DNA from: DASYLJ01 sp036009625
GTDB taxonomy: Bacteria; Desulfobacterota; Binatia; DP-6
Reading direction: 5' to 3'
Assembly: GCA_036009625.1 (NCBI GenBank)
Contig: DASYLJ010000166.1
Location: forward strand, 3,965-67,964
DNA: 64,000 nt
Under the pieces are notes generated by a model, which saw only the letters and a program-made list of their open reading frames with translations, did not search any database and had not been told where the DNA came from. Positions 1 through 9,375 of the stretch are shown piece after piece. Numbering within the stretch: the first letter of the stretch is position 1; every line of letters starts with the position of its first letter. Both the position numbers and the translations under genes were made by a program.

Positions 1-305
1 ATCTCGTCGCGCTGCTCCGCGACGAGGCCGACACGACCGGACGTCCGCGCATCGCGAAGGTCCTGAACGACATCCCGACGTACCACACGTCCCCCGTCGA
101 GGCGGCCGAGGTGGCGAACGAGGCCGGCGTCCGGCTGCTCGTCATGTACCACCTGACGCCACCGCCCCCGGCCTGGCTGGTCGAGCGCGCGTTCGTGCGC
201 GGCGTCGACGCGGTTCGTCCGAGCGGGTGGATCCTCGGTGACGACGGGCTGCTCGTGACGCTACCGATCGGCTCGCAGGCGATCGACGTGGGCCAGATCG
301 AGTAG
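1..305 (+). CDS. MBL-fold metallo-hydrolase, C-terminal end (partial)
   Basis: Only the last ~100 codons are present; the reading frame begins at base 3 and ends at TAG 303-305. The segment HTSPVEAAEVANEAGV followed by LVMYHLTPPPP and the ending GDDGLLVTLPIGS matches the C-terminus of the ribonuclease Z-like branch of the metallo-beta-lactamase superfamily, where the HTSP histidine is a late metal ligand. The HxHxDH site would lie upstream, outside the window, so the substrate cannot be inferred. It converges with the S53 peptidase gene across a strong hairpin. Confidence 0.7.
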   Translation, partial: LVALLRDEADTTGRPRIAKVLNDIPTYHTSPVEAAEVANEAGVRLLVMYHLTPPPPAWLVERAFVRGVDAVRPSGWILGDDGLLVTLPIGSQAIDVGQIE

Positions 306-308
306 TCG

Positions 309-345
309 GGGAGCTACGCCCGCCTCGACGGCGCGCGTAGCTCCC
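309..345. terminator. Bidirectional hairpin between convergent genes
   Basis: A perfect 11-bp inverted repeat (GGGAGCTACGC at 309-319, GCGTAGCTCCC at 335-345) encloses a 15-base loop. It lies exactly between the stop of the hydrolase (305) and the stop of the S53 peptidase (353). There is no clear T-tract on either side, so the termination role is inferred from stem strength and position. Confidence 0.6.
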
Positions 346-352
346 GCGTCGT

Positions 353-3300
353 TCACTGCGGCGCGAGGGCCGCGGGCAGGCACACCGTCGTCGGCTTCTT
401 GGTGTCGACCTGGCCCGTGCCGAACTGGTTGTCGGTGTAGACCCCCGTGTGTGCGGTGGGCTTCGGCTGCTTCGGGCTGATCTTGGTGCCCTTGTCCTTG
501 GGATTGGCGGCACCACAGCCGCTCTGCGCATACGTCTTCGTCGCCAGCTTGGCGTCGTAGCAGAGCAGCAGGGAGCTCGGGTTGCGCACGGTGGCGGGCG
601 TGATCGAGAAGGGCTGGCCCTTGGCCGGGCCGGACTTGACGGTGGGCGAACCGCTCTTGGCGACGGGGCTGCACACCAGCGTCAGCTTGCGGAGATCGTA
701 GCGTCCGCTCTGCAGCTGATCGGTCACCTCCACCTGGGCGTGCTTCGCGAGGGCGACCTTGCCCTTCACCTTGGCACACAACAGGTGGTCGACGTTGTAG
801 GCGTTCGGAACCAACGGATCGGCCGCCTGCGTGAGGCCCTTCGCCGTCGGCACGAGGAGGTTCGTGGGCTTCGATGTCGTCACGCTGGCGTTGGTGCACG
901 CGCCGACGACGCGCGACGACTGCTTGCCGATCTTCGGGCCGCCCTTTGCGGGTTTCACGGCGTAGGAGAGCAGGTGCGTGGTCGGATCCCGGAGACCCGC
1001 ATCGTCGATGTCGGCGGGAACGCCGAGCTCAGTGATCTTCTGGACGTCGAACGCGCCGGCGCCGAGCGTCACCGGTCCGAACTTCGGGAGGGTCGGGGTC
1101 TTCTTCGTGGTCTTGGCCTGATGCAGCATGAAGGCGCCGAGTGGCGCAGTGCTGCTGACGACGGTGAAGCCGACGGCGTCGCTCGACGGCAGCAGCACCT
1201 CTGCGCCGGCGAAGGTGGCGGCGAGGAGACTCGTACCGGGCGCTGGCAGCGTCACGATGCAGATGACCGTGCCCGCTGGGTCGGTGGTGCCCGCGCACTG
1301 CACGCCGCCGACGTCGAACGCGACGGGCTGTCCGGCGAGCGGTGCGGGCGGCTCGACCGACACGTCGGTGAGCGATGCGACGACGGTCACCGGCTGCGAT
1401 GGGCGCGCCTGCGTCGGGCTCAGGTTCAGCGTGAGGGACGTCACGTGCGGGCCGTCGGTCCATGTGATGGTCGCGGGGTTGGACGTGAGCGCCGTGCCCG
1501 CGATGGTGGCGGTGGCCGTGATCGTATCCTTGCCGGTGTTGACGGCGGTGTACGCGAAGACGGCGGCGCCCTCGGCGTTCGTGCGCACCATGCGCACCTG
1601 TGGGTTGGCGCCGGTCACCTGGAAGAAGATCGGCGTGTCGGCGGGGACGTCGACGTAGCGGAACGTCGCCGTGACTTCGCGAGTCGTGCCGCGCGCGGGG
1701 TCGGGCGTCACCTCGGCCGGTGTCAGGACGAGAGAGGGCAGCGGGGCCGTGGGAAGGAAATTGCAGCCACCGCTCGCGTTCGTGAGCTTGTAGACCGCGT
1801 CGTGCGACCCGATGTACTGGCAACCGTCGGGGCCGGTGGTGCCGGAGCCGATGTCGGTAGCGAGCACCGTGGTCGTGAACGGTGTCGTCGTGACGTCGAC
1901 GAGGCTCAGATCGAAGGTGTCCTTCGGGAACACGAGGAACGACTTCGCCTCGCCGTTCGGCAGCAGCTCGCCGATGGAGAGGGTGAAGAAGCTCGAGAGA
2001 CCGGTCACGGGCGTGACGACTCCGGGCGTCGCCGAGTTGGTGCCGGTGATGCGAACGACGGGCGGGACCGGGGAATTGTAGCCGATGGCGACGTAGATGG
2101 TGCCGTCCGGCGTGAACGCGATGGCGCCGTTCGGCGACGTCCCGAGATTGGCGTACGTGACCACCGTCGGCGTTGGACCAGCGGGGTCGAGGATGCGATG
2201 CAGCAGCACATCGTCCGCGCCGGCACCGAAGCAGGTGCCGGTGAAGAACAGGTCGCCGCTGATCGGATCGACGGCGAGCCCGCCGGGGCAGGTCTGGTTC
2301 TCGGCGACGTTGCGGATGAACGCGCCGGTGGCGGGATCGAGCTCGACCACGGTGCCGGTGGTGAAGTTGACGCCCGTCGAGCCGCGGGTGGCGTAGAGCT
2401 TGCCGTCCTTGCCGAAGACCGGCGATCCGAGCGTGGGGCCGATGACGTCGAGCAGGTTGGCGCTGGACACGGCGCCACCACCGAGGCCGAAGCCATAGAG
2501 GCCGCCGTCGGGGAACTGGGCGATGTACGTCGATGCGTCTTGGAACACCGGGTTGGACGCCCCCGGGCAGCCGCCCCAGTTGACGTTGCCGAAGTTGAAG
2601 TCCTGCGCCAGGAAGCCGGTCGCGAACGCCGTGACGACGTAGCCGTTCTGCCCCACCGGCAGCACGACGGTGTTGCCGCACGCGGTGCCGGTGCCGTTCT
2701 CGAACGTGACCTGCGCGCTGCCTGGAACGGGCAGGTCGCCGTCGGTCACGTCGACGGCGGTGTAGGTGACGACTTCGTTCACGAGATTCGTGATGGTGAA
2801 GGCGATCTGGCCGTTGGCATCGGTGACGGCCGGGCTGGGTGTCGCGATGCGCGAGTGCCCGAGCCCCTGCGAGAGCGTCACCGTCTTGCCGGCGGCGCCA
2901 CGCGCGAGCGCGTCCTGCAGCGTGACGGTGATCGTGGCCGATGCGATGCCGTCGGCGGTGACCGTGTTGGTGCTGGCCTGGATCGAGGCACTGGTCGCCG
3001 GCGGCACGACGAAGGGCAGCGTCGGATGGTTGCCGAGCTCGACGCCGTTGACGGTGACGGTGAACTCGACGTCTTCCGCGGTGAGGTTGGTCACCGCGAA
3101 GACGGCGAGGCCGTAGTCGTCGCTGACCATGCTGCCTGGCGTGATCACCGCGTCGGTACCAGGCGCACTGATCGCGACGGTCTGTCCCGGGATGGCGTGG
3201 CCAGCCGCGTCGAGTACCTGCACCGAGACGTAGCCGACCGACGTGCCGTCGGCGGGGACCTCCACTGGGAGCTGGAAGCCGCCGACGACGTCCGTGTCGA

Positions 3301-5185
3301 CGGCCGCCGTGGCGTACGACGCCAGCGGATCGGCCGCGCCCAGCGTGAGGTTTCCGAGGGCCACGATCAGCGCGTCGACGTTGGGCGAACCGAGGCCGAC
3401 GTGCGCGAAGTCGCTGCCCAGGTCGGCGGCGTCGTTGAAGGCGCGCGTGCCGGCCAGCGGGTAGACCTCCTCGTTCAGGAAGCCGACGTTGCGGCCGATG
3501 GCCTCGTTGATGAGTGCCGTGTACGAGGCCAGCACCGGTGCCGTGAAGCTGGTGCCGCCGTAGATGCTGCCGGTGGGACAGCCGCCGGCGCTGGCCTGGC
3601 AGATCATGATGCCGCCGGCCGGATCGGCGCTGGCCACCAGATCGGGAACGGACCGCATCGCCGACGCGTTGAAGCCGTTCTGGTACGCGGGACGCGCGAA
3701 GAAGCGGCTCGTGCCGAAGCCGCCCTGACCGGTGGGGGGGACTGACGCGGTGCCGTCCCACCATGTCTCGGCCGCGCGCGCGCGGCCGCCGCCGGCCGTC
3801 ACGGACGAGCCGCCCACCGCCGTCGCCGTCGGCGCGCTCGCGGGCACGGCCACCGTGTTCGGGCTGCCGTTGAGGCACGTGCTGCCGGAATCGCCCGAGG
3901 CGTTGAAGACGCTGACGTTCGATGCCGCGGCGCTCTGGAAGATGGCCTCGATGCCTTCGACGTCGGCGCGCGACGTCTGGTCCTCGCAATAGGCGAAGCT
4001 GTTGCTGATGACGGTGGCGCCGCCGTCGAGCGCGGCGTTGAAGAGCGCCTGGAAGCTCCCTTGACCCGTGAAGGGTGCGTGGAAGACCTTCACCTGCGCT
4101 CCCGGTGCGATCGTCATCGCGGTGGTGACGTCGAGGAGCAGCTCGTCCTGATCGGCACCCAGCGTGGCACCGCCGTTGACCGGGACGAGGGTGAGGTTAC
4201 CGATGTTCGTCGCGGGAAAACCGACCAGCGTCAGGTAGTCGGCGACATCGCTCGGGAGCAGGGTGTCGAAGCCGATGATGCCGATGGTCTGACCCGTGCC
4301 GGCGGCACGTGGAGCGATGCCCTTCCGAACCGTCGGCTTGGGCGCGCTGGCGCTGCTCGCGGCCGCCGGTGATGACCCCGGAGGACAGGGTTCGTCGTTC
4401 CGGACGACGCGCAGGTACGAGTAGTATTGCCCGTATCCCGCGAAGTCGAAGACGGACTCGAGCGGGACGTTGTTCTCGGCGGAGGTTTTCGCCGCCGCCA
4501 GGCACACGTTGTACGGATTGGGGTCGCCGTTCGTGCAGAGCTTGAAGCCGATCGGGGGCGGGACCGGCGCCACGAGGATCGCGCACACGAGCTTGTTGAA
4601 TCCGTAGTGCAGCGCCTTGAGCACGGGCTTCGGCTGCGCCAGGTCGCTCAGGCCCGTGACGCTCAGCACGTGCGACGCGAGCGCGCGCGGCAACGCGGGG
4701 TTGGTGTCGTTGGCGCGGAAGGTGCGATCGCCGATCCGGTAGTCGGCGATCCCGACGCGCATCGTGCGCTCGACGGCGGCGCGGGTGCCGCGCACCGTCA
4801 GCGTCAACCGGTTCTCCGCGCCCTGCACCAGCTCGAGGCCGTGTCCCGTGAGCCATCGTCGCAGCCGATCGTAGGTTCGCGGCGACGGTCCGAAGCGATC
4901 GGCCAGCGCGCGCTGGCTCGTGAACCGACGGTACGACGGTGACGTCTCGTCGCGCACCGCGCGCAGGAGCTCGGCGAAGCCCGCCGGGTCGTCGCGCCGC
5001 AGAACGAACGTGAGCGTGATCGGCTCGATCGCGGCGTCCGGCGCCGCCGCCACGCGCGTGGCCGTGGCGAGGGCAGGGAGGACGTGATCCGGGAGGCGTT
5101 CGGCGTGGGCCCCTCCGGAGGAGCCCACGATCGACCCGAGTTGGACGGCGAGAAGGAACGCGAACCCGGACCAGCGAAATCCCAT
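353..5185 (-). CDS. Secreted S53 (sedolisin/kumamolisin) peptidase with Ig-like and C-terminal Cys modules
   Basis: A 1610-residue exported serine-carboxyl peptidase. Residues 1-28 are a signal peptide. Residues about 55-185 match the pro-kumamolisin activation domain. The S53 catalytic domain (about 240-610) shows Glu348 and Asp352 in DELLLD, the oxyanion Asp432 in SGDSG and the nucleophile Ser546 in GGTSFTAP, with a calcium-site-like DLGSDF stretch near 589. Downstream are two or more bacterial Ig-like (Big_1 type) modules, a region that looks like a beta-propeller reading cell data (TGxVxELDPATG), another Ig-like module, and a C-terminal module with HLLCAK, LVCSPV and LLLCYDAK, a Cys-patterned repeat I recognise from secreted proteins of uncultured deltaproteobacteria but cannot name. 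It is much longer than usual family members (about 550-700 aa), so the extra modules probably hold it at the surface or bind substrate. Confidence 0.85.
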   Translation of the reverse strand: MGFRWSGFAFLLAVQLGSIVGSSGGAHAERLPDHVLPALATATRVAAAPDAAIEPITLTFVLRRDDPAGFAELLRAVRDETSPSYRRFTSQRALADRFGPSPRTYDRLRRWLTGHGLELVQGAENRLTLTVRGTRAAVERTMRVGIADYRIGDRTFRANDTNPALPRALASHVLSVTGLSDLAQPKPVLKALHYGFNKLVCAILVAPVPPPIGFKLCTNGDPNPYNVCLAAAKTSAENNVPLESVFDFAGYGQYYSYLRVVRNDEPCPPGSSPAAASSASAPKPTVRKGIAPRAAGTGQTIGIIGFDTLLPSDVADYLTLVGFPATNIGNLTLVPVNGGATLGADQDELLLDVTTAMTIAPGAQVKVFHAPFTGQGSFQALFNAALDGGATVISNSFAYCEDQTSRADVEGIEAIFQSAAASNVSVFNASGDSGSTCLNGSPNTVAVPASAPTATAVGGSSVTAGGGRARAAETWWDGTASVPPTGQGGFGTSRFFARPAYQNGFNASAMRSVPDLVASADPAGGIMICQASAGGCPTGSIYGGTSFTAPVLASYTALINEAIGRNVGFLNEEVYPLAGTRAFNDAADLGSDFAHVGLGSPNVDALIVALGNLTLGAADPLASYATAAVDTDVVGGFQLPVEVPADGTSVGYVSVQVLDAAGHAIPGQTVAISAPGTDAVITPGSMVSDDYGLAVFAVTNLTAEDVEFTVTVNGVELGNHPTLPFVVPPATSASIQASTNTVTADGIASATITVTLQDALARGAAGKTVTLSQGLGHSRIATPSPAVTDANGQIAFTITNLVNEVVTYTAVDVTDGDLPVPGSAQVTFENGTGTACGNTVVLPVGQNGYVVTAFATGFLAQDFNFGNVNWGGCPGASNPVFQDASTYIAQFPDGGLYGFGLGGGAVSSANLLDVIGPTLGSPVFGKDGKLYATRGSTGVNFTTGTVVELDPATGAFIRNVAENQTCPGGLAVDPISGDLFFTGTCFGAGADDVLLHRILDPAGPTPTVVTYANLGTSPNGAIAFTPDGTIYVAIGYNSPVPPVVRITGTNSATPGVVTPVTGLSSFFTLSIGELLPNGEAKSFLVFPKDTFDLSLVDVTTTPFTTTVLATDIGSGTTGPDGCQYIGSHDAVYKLTNASGGCNFLPTAPLPSLVLTPAEVTPDPARGTTREVTATFRYVDVPADTPIFFQVTGANPQVRMVRTNAEGAAVFAYTAVNTGKDTITATATIAGTALTSNPATITWTDGPHVTSLTLNLSPTQARPSQPVTVVASLTDVSVEPPAPLAGQPVAFDVGGVQCAGTTDPAGTVICIVTLPAPGTSLLAATFAGAEVLLPSSDAVGFTVVSSTAPLGAFMLHQAKTTKKTPTLPKFGPVTLGAGAFDVQKITELGVPADIDDAGLRDPTTHLLSYAVKPAKGGPKIGKQSSRVVGACTNASVTTSKPTNLLVPTAKGLTQAADPLVPNAYNVDHLLCAKVKGKVALAKHAQVEVTDQLQSGRYDLRKLTLVCSPVAKSGSPTVKSGPAKGQPFSITPATVRNPSSLLLCYDAKLATKTYAQSGCGAANPKDKGTKISPKQPKPTAHTGVYTDNQFGTGQVDTKKPTTVCLPAALAPQ

Positions 5186-5274
5186 CGTATCTCCTGAGCT
5201 GCGCCGCGACGGCGCGTAATCACAGAAGATACTCGGATGCGATGACGCTTCAAGTCAATGAGAAATCAGCGCGA

Positions 5275-6048
5275 TCAGCGGCCCTTCCACTTCGGGGCAC
5301 GCTTCTCGACGAACGCCGCCAGACCCTCGCCGAAGTCCTCGGTGCCGAACATCTTGCCGATCCCCTCACCCGACATGGTCCAGCCGACCTCGTCGGGCTG
5401 GTCGGTGGATTCGAGCATGATTCGGCGCGACTCCCGGACCGCGAGCGGCGCGTTCTCGGCGACCTTGGCCGCCAGCTGCTTCGCCGTCGCGAGCGCCTCG
5501 CCCTCCTCGCACAGCACGTTCACCCAGCCGAAGTGGTGGGCGCGCTCGGCGGGAAAGTCGAGCCGGCCGGTCAGAGCGAGCTCCATGGCGATGTTGCGTG
5601 GGAGCTTGCGCGGTAGCCGGAAGAGCCCACCGGCGGCCGCCACCAGATTGCGCTTCACCTCGGGAATGCCGAAGACCGCCGTCTTCGACGCCACGACCAG
5701 GTCGCACGCCAGCACCAGCTCGGTGCCGCCCGCGAGCGCCGGTCCGTCGACGGCGGCGATGATGGGCTTGGTGCGCTCGCGGCGCACGAAGCCGCCGAAT
5801 CCGCCGCGCGCCGTCATCATGCCGCCCGGGTCGACGCTCATCTGCTTCAGGTCGGCACCGGCGCAGAAGATGTAGCCCTTGGCGGTGCGGGCGCCCGTCA
5901 GGATGCCCACCCACACTTCGTCGTCGGCCTCGAGCGTGTCGACGGCCTCCTCGAGGCCGGTGGCCACGGCCGTGTTGACCGCGTTGCGGGCGTCGGGGCG
6001 ATTGATGGTGATGACGGCGACGTTGCCGTCCTTCTGATAGTCGATCAT
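5275..6048 (-). CDS. Enoyl-CoA hydratase/isomerase family protein
   Basis: A 257-residue crotonase-fold protein that would act on acyl-CoA thioesters in the cytoplasm, for example hydrating trans-2-enoyl-CoA in fatty-acid degradation. The oxyanion-hole motif CAGADL and the conserved GPALAGGTEL and GIPEVKRNLVAAAGG segments are present. These retain glutamates at the two positions equivalent to the hydratase catalytic pair. The ATG at 6048 (MIDYQKDGNVAVITINRP) was chosen because it starts exactly at the first family beta-strand; the open frame continues upstream without homology. It is divergent from the DUF1993 gene. Confidence 0.85.
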   Translation of the reverse strand: MIDYQKDGNVAVITINRPDARNAVNTAVATGLEEAVDTLEADDEVWVGILTGARTAKGYIFCAGADLKQMSVDPGGMMTARGGFGGFVRRERTKPIIAAVDGPALAGGTELVLACDLVVASKTAVFGIPEVKRNLVAAAGGLFRLPRKLPRNIAMELALTGRLDFPAERAHHFGWVNVLCEEGEALATAKQLAAKVAENAPLAVRESRRIMLESTDQPDEVGWTMSGEGIGKMFGTEDFGEGLAAFVEKRAPKWKGR

Positions 6049-6132
6049 CCGACGGGTGTATGACCGACGGCGATTCGGGTCCAGCGCTGCGGATTGCTTG
6101 CTTCCCCTGGCATGCAGGCTACGGTGCCCGCC

Positions 6133-6642
6133 ATGAATGCCGCCACGACGATCTCGCAGTTCTCCAAGATGCTCGACAACCTCGACCACTGGCTGGTGAA
6201 GGCGGTCGCGTTCGCGGAGGAGAAGAAGGTTCCGCCCGACGTCCTCGCGCAGTCGCGCCTCGCGATCGATCAGTACGAGCTGGTGCGCCAGGTGCAGTCG
6301 GCGTGCGACTCCGCCAAGTTCGCCGCCGCCTACCTCGCGGGCCAGCAGCCGCCGTCGCACGCCGACACCGAGAAGACGATCGACGAGCTGCGGGCGCGTA
6401 TCCGCACCTGCCGGACCTACCTCGCCAGCTTCGACGCGTCGGCCTTCGCGGCTGCGGCCGAGCGCCACGTGTCGCCGGGCTGGATGCAGGGCAAGTGGGC
6501 TCGAGGCGACGAGTACCTGACGGAGTTCGCGGTCCCGAACTTCTACTTCCACGTCACCATGGCCTACGCGATCCTGCGCCACAACGGCGTCGCGATCGGC
6601 AAGATGGACTACGTCGGCTCCATCCCCATGCGCGACGCCTGA
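6133..6642 (+). CDS. DUF1993 family protein
   Basis: A 169-residue protein. It has the family's N-terminal helix (TISQFSKMLDNLDHWL), the DQYELVRQVQSACDSAKFA segment and the C-terminal PNFYFHVTMAYAILRHNGV stretch typical of DUF1993, a DinB-like four-helix family of unknown function. The second ATG (6133) was preferred because the family starts there; an upstream ATG at 6094 adds 13 unconserved residues. No clear Shine-Dalgarno is visible. It lies 12 bp ahead of the cytochrome P450 gene and may be cotranscribed with it. Confidence 0.8.
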   Translation: MNAATTISQFSKMLDNLDHWLVKAVAFAEEKKVPPDVLAQSRLAIDQYELVRQVQSACDSAKFAAAYLAGQQPPSHADTEKTIDELRARIRTCRTYLASFDASAFAAAAERHVSPGWMQGKWARGDEYLTEFAVPNFYFHVTMAYAILRHNGVAIGKMDYVGSIPMRDA

Positions 6643-6654
6643 CCGGCGTCGCCG

Positions 6655-7971
6655 ATGCCGTTCGCCGCGCTGCCCGCCGTCGAACCGATGCCACCGCGCG
6701 CCGCGAGCGCGGTGCCGTGGGTTCGCGCCGGGCGCCGGCTGCTCGCGAATCCGACGGCGTTCTTCGCCGACACCCGCCGCCGGCTCGGCGACGCCTACGT
6801 CGTCGATGCCTTCGGCTTCCGCCTCTTCTGCGTGTTCTCACCGATGGGCGTGCGCGCCCTGTATGCGCTGCCCGAGCGCGAGGCCAGCTTCGGCCGGGCG
6901 ACGTACGAGCTGCTCAGCCTGAAGCTGCCGCCCGAGCTGTTCGCGGGCCGGCGCGTGACGCCGCACAAGCTCTTCGCCGGCGACGACGTCGAGCGCTACC
7001 TGCGCACGCTGGACGACGCCGTGTCCGTCGAGCTCGACGTCCTCGGCGACGCGGGACAGTTCGAGGTGTTCGCGGAGATGCGACGGCTCGGGCATCGGCT
7101 CGGCTTCGCGTCGTGGCTCGGACGCGAGGCGGCACAGCCGCGGTGGCTCGACCGCCTGATCCCGCTCTTCGACCGCATCGACAGCGCCGACGCGTTCGTG
7201 CGGCCGTCGGGCGCGTTCCTGACGGCGGCGACGCGCTTCCGGCGCGAGCGACGCGCGCTCGCCGCGATCGAGGCGACGGTGCGCGAGCTCTGGGCGGAGC
7301 GCCAGCGCGACGGCGTCGTGACGGGCGACTTTCTCGAACAGATCCACGCCGCCTACGCCGATGTCCCGCCGGCGGCACGGCATGCCGGCGTGGCGCGCGA
7401 CGTCGTGATGCTGCATCTCGGCTCGCAGTCGAACCTCTATGCCGCGCTCGCGTGGACGTTCATCAACGTGGTGCTACGCCCGGAGCTGGTCGCGCGCGTG
7501 CGCGATGGCGACGACGGGCTGCTCGAGCGCTGTGCGAGCGAGTCGATCCGTCTGGCGCAGCGCTCGATCACGCTACGACGCGTGATGACGCCGCTCACCA
7601 TCACCCTGGAGGACGGCCGTCACCACCTCGCGCCGGGCGTGCTCCTCGCCACCATGCTGTCGGTGAACAATACCACGGCGGCGCCCGGACTCGACGCGTT
7701 CGACCCGTCGCACTACGAAGGGCGCCGGCTCGCGAGCGACGTGCCGATCGCGGCGCGCGAGCTGGTCAGCACCTTCGGGCATGGGGTGCATGCGTGCCCG
7801 GCGCAGCGCTTCGCGGTGTCGGCGATCCGCGTCGCGGTGGGGCGTCTGCTCGAGCGCTTCGACGTCACGCCCGCGTTCGCGACCGCGCTCGCGCGGCCAC
7901 GGCAGCTCGGTGCCGTGGCGCGCGCGGCGCATCCGTGTGTGGTGACCTATCGCCGGCGTGTCACGGCGTGA
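6655..7971 (+). CDS. Cytochrome P450
   Basis: A 438-residue soluble P450 mono-oxygenase. The heme-ligand loop FGHGVHACPAQRF places the thiolate at Cys381, and the ExxR pair is Glu296/Arg299 (ESIR). The I-helix is atypical: where most P450s have A/G-G-x-D/E-T, this protein has LGSQSN (255-260), with Gln in place of the acid and Ser in place of the conserved Thr. That could mean altered oxygen activation, or an isomerase/peroxygenase-like reaction as in the P450s that lack the acid-alcohol pair. No ferredoxin or reductase gene is adjacent. The gene converges on, and overlaps by 11 bp, the downstream minus-strand gene. Confidence 0.9.
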   Translation: MPFAALPAVEPMPPRAASAVPWVRAGRRLLANPTAFFADTRRRLGDAYVVDAFGFRLFCVFSPMGVRALYALPEREASFGRATYELLSLKLPPELFAGRRVTPHKLFAGDDVERYLRTLDDAVSVELDVLGDAGQFEVFAEMRRLGHRLGFASWLGREAAQPRWLDRLIPLFDRIDSADAFVRPSGAFLTAATRFRRERRALAAIEATVRELWAERQRDGVVTGDFLEQIHAAYADVPPAARHAGVARDVVMLHLGSQSNLYAALAWTFINVVLRPELVARVRDGDDGLLERCASESIRLAQRSITLRRVMTPLTITLEDGRHHLAPGVLLATMLSVNNTTAAPGLDAFDPSHYEGRRLASDVPIAARELVSTFGHGVHACPAQRFAVSAIRVAVGRLLERFDVTPAFATALARPRQLGAVARAAHPCVVTYRRRVTA

Positions 7972-9286
7972 GGAACGCGCCGTTCGGCGAGCCCGTCTTC
8001 GACTTGAACTGCGTCGCCGTGTTGGCGGTGGCGGTCTGGTGCTCCGACTGCCAGCACTCGCCCGTGGCCGCCTGCAGCTGCACCAGGACCGGTGACGACA
8101 GGTCGAGCGGCAGCGGCGGCAGCACCACACCGTTGCCTTTCGCCTTGACGAGGATCTTGGTCTTGCCGGCGACGCCGGCCTTCAGGACCGCCACGCGTAC
8201 GGCGCCCGTCTTGCTCTTGTACTTGTAGCCGCTCGACGTCGCCGTCCATCCCGCCCCGGACGGAAGCGTCAGGCCGAGGAGGGCATGGTCGTACGCGGCC
8301 CCGGTCGACTTGTCGTAGACGCACAGGGTGTAGTCGGTGGTGGCGTTGGGCGTCCCGAAGTCGGCGACGGTGGTGGCACCGCCCGGCGCGAATTTCCACT
8401 TCGCCTGATCGGAGGCGGTGGACGGCGCGTTCTTCAGCTGGAGCTGCGCCTTCGGTAGCGTGGGACGCACGCACGACGTGGCCACGAGCCCGGCGGCCGA
8501 GCAGCCCGAGCCCGGGTCGCACGCCATGCAGGGCCCGCAGTCGAGATCACCCGCCGCGACGCAGGCGCCGGCATTGCAGGCATCGTTCGGAGTGCAGGCG
8601 TCGCCGTCGTCGCAGGGGGTGCCGGTGGGCAGGAAGGCGCCGTGGCAGGAGCCGCCGCCGCAGGTGTCGCCCGTGGTGCAGGGGAGGCCGTCGCTGCACG
8701 CCGCCGTGTTGTTGGGGTGCGTGCAGGCGCCTCCGGCGTCGCACACGTCGCTGGTGCAGGCGTTGGTGTCTGCGGTGCAGGCGGCGCCGGGGGCGGCGAG
8801 CTGACAGGTGGCGTTGCAGCAGTCGCCGTTGGTCCAGTTGCCGTCCTCGCAGGTCTCACCGGCGTCGAACGTCCCGTTGCCGCAGCGGCTGCCGACCACC
8901 GAGCCCGCGAGCGGCACGACGCCGCCGCTGCAGGTGAGGAAGCCGGTGAAGCTGTAGCTGTTCTGCGCCGCGAGGCCCGTGATCGACAGCGTCGGACAGA
9001 CGACCGGCACGCTGCCCGAGACCGAGAACAGTCCGGTGAGCGTGCTGATGGTGCCGGTGAAAGGCAGCGGCGGCAGGATGCTGCAGGTGGCGGTGCCATC
9101 GAGCGTCCCACCGGTCTGCGTGAACTCGAAGCTGCAGGGCAGCGTCGCGTCGGGTACGAGCGGGGTGGTCAGCTCGGTGCGGAAGGTGCCGGTGAGGTTC
9201 ACCGCGGCGCTCGCCGGCGCGGGGCCGAAGAGGGCGAGGGCGGTCACGAGGAGTCCGATCGCGGTCGTCACGCGAGGTGGGCGCAT
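7961..9286 (-). CDS. Secreted Cys-rich repeat protein
   Basis: A 441-residue exported protein of unknown role. A signal peptide ends near APASA (about residue 28). Residues about 30-165 form a Thr/Ser-rich beta domain; then comes a disulfide-rich block starting CGNGTFDAGETC and NGDCCNATC, the repeat style common in myxobacterial and related secreted proteins. Several CxDGxxCTxxDxC modules follow, then a C-terminal beta-sandwich-like domain. The second in-frame ATG (9286) was chosen because the signal peptide begins there. The gene is divergent from the SDR gene. Confidence 0.7.
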   Translation of the reverse strand: MRPPRVTTAIGLLVTALALFGPAPASAAVNLTGTFRTELTTPLVPDATLPCSFEFTQTGGTLDGTATCSILPPLPFTGTISTLTGLFSVSGSVPVVCPTLSITGLAAQNSYSFTGFLTCSGGVVPLAGSVVGSRCGNGTFDAGETCEDGNWTNGDCCNATCQLAAPGAACTADTNACTSDVCDAGGACTHPNNTAACSDGLPCTTGDTCGGGSCHGAFLPTGTPCDDGDACTPNDACNAGACVAAGDLDCGPCMACDPGSGCSAAGLVATSCVRPTLPKAQLQLKNAPSTASDQAKWKFAPGGATTVADFGTPNATTDYTLCVYDKSTGAAYDHALLGLTLPSGAGWTATSSGYKYKSKTGAVRVAVLKAGVAGKTKILVKAKGNGVVLPPLPLDLSSPVLVQLQAATGECWQSEHQTATANTATQFKSKTGSPNGAFLTP

Positions 9287-9375
9287 GGGGGAGGCGTACC
9301 GCACCGGGCCTCCCGGGCGCAATGAAATCGTCGCCGGCGTGGCATCGTTCTGGGAAAGCAGGTTTGATCCGGCCC

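Noticed and set aside
449..3745. 1098-codon open frame on the plus strand opposite the S53 peptidase
   Set aside because: Arg/Gly/Asp-rich translation with no domain; an antisense shadow of a high-GC gene. The same applies to the long frames opposite the RND genes, tgt and the HAF-repeat protein.
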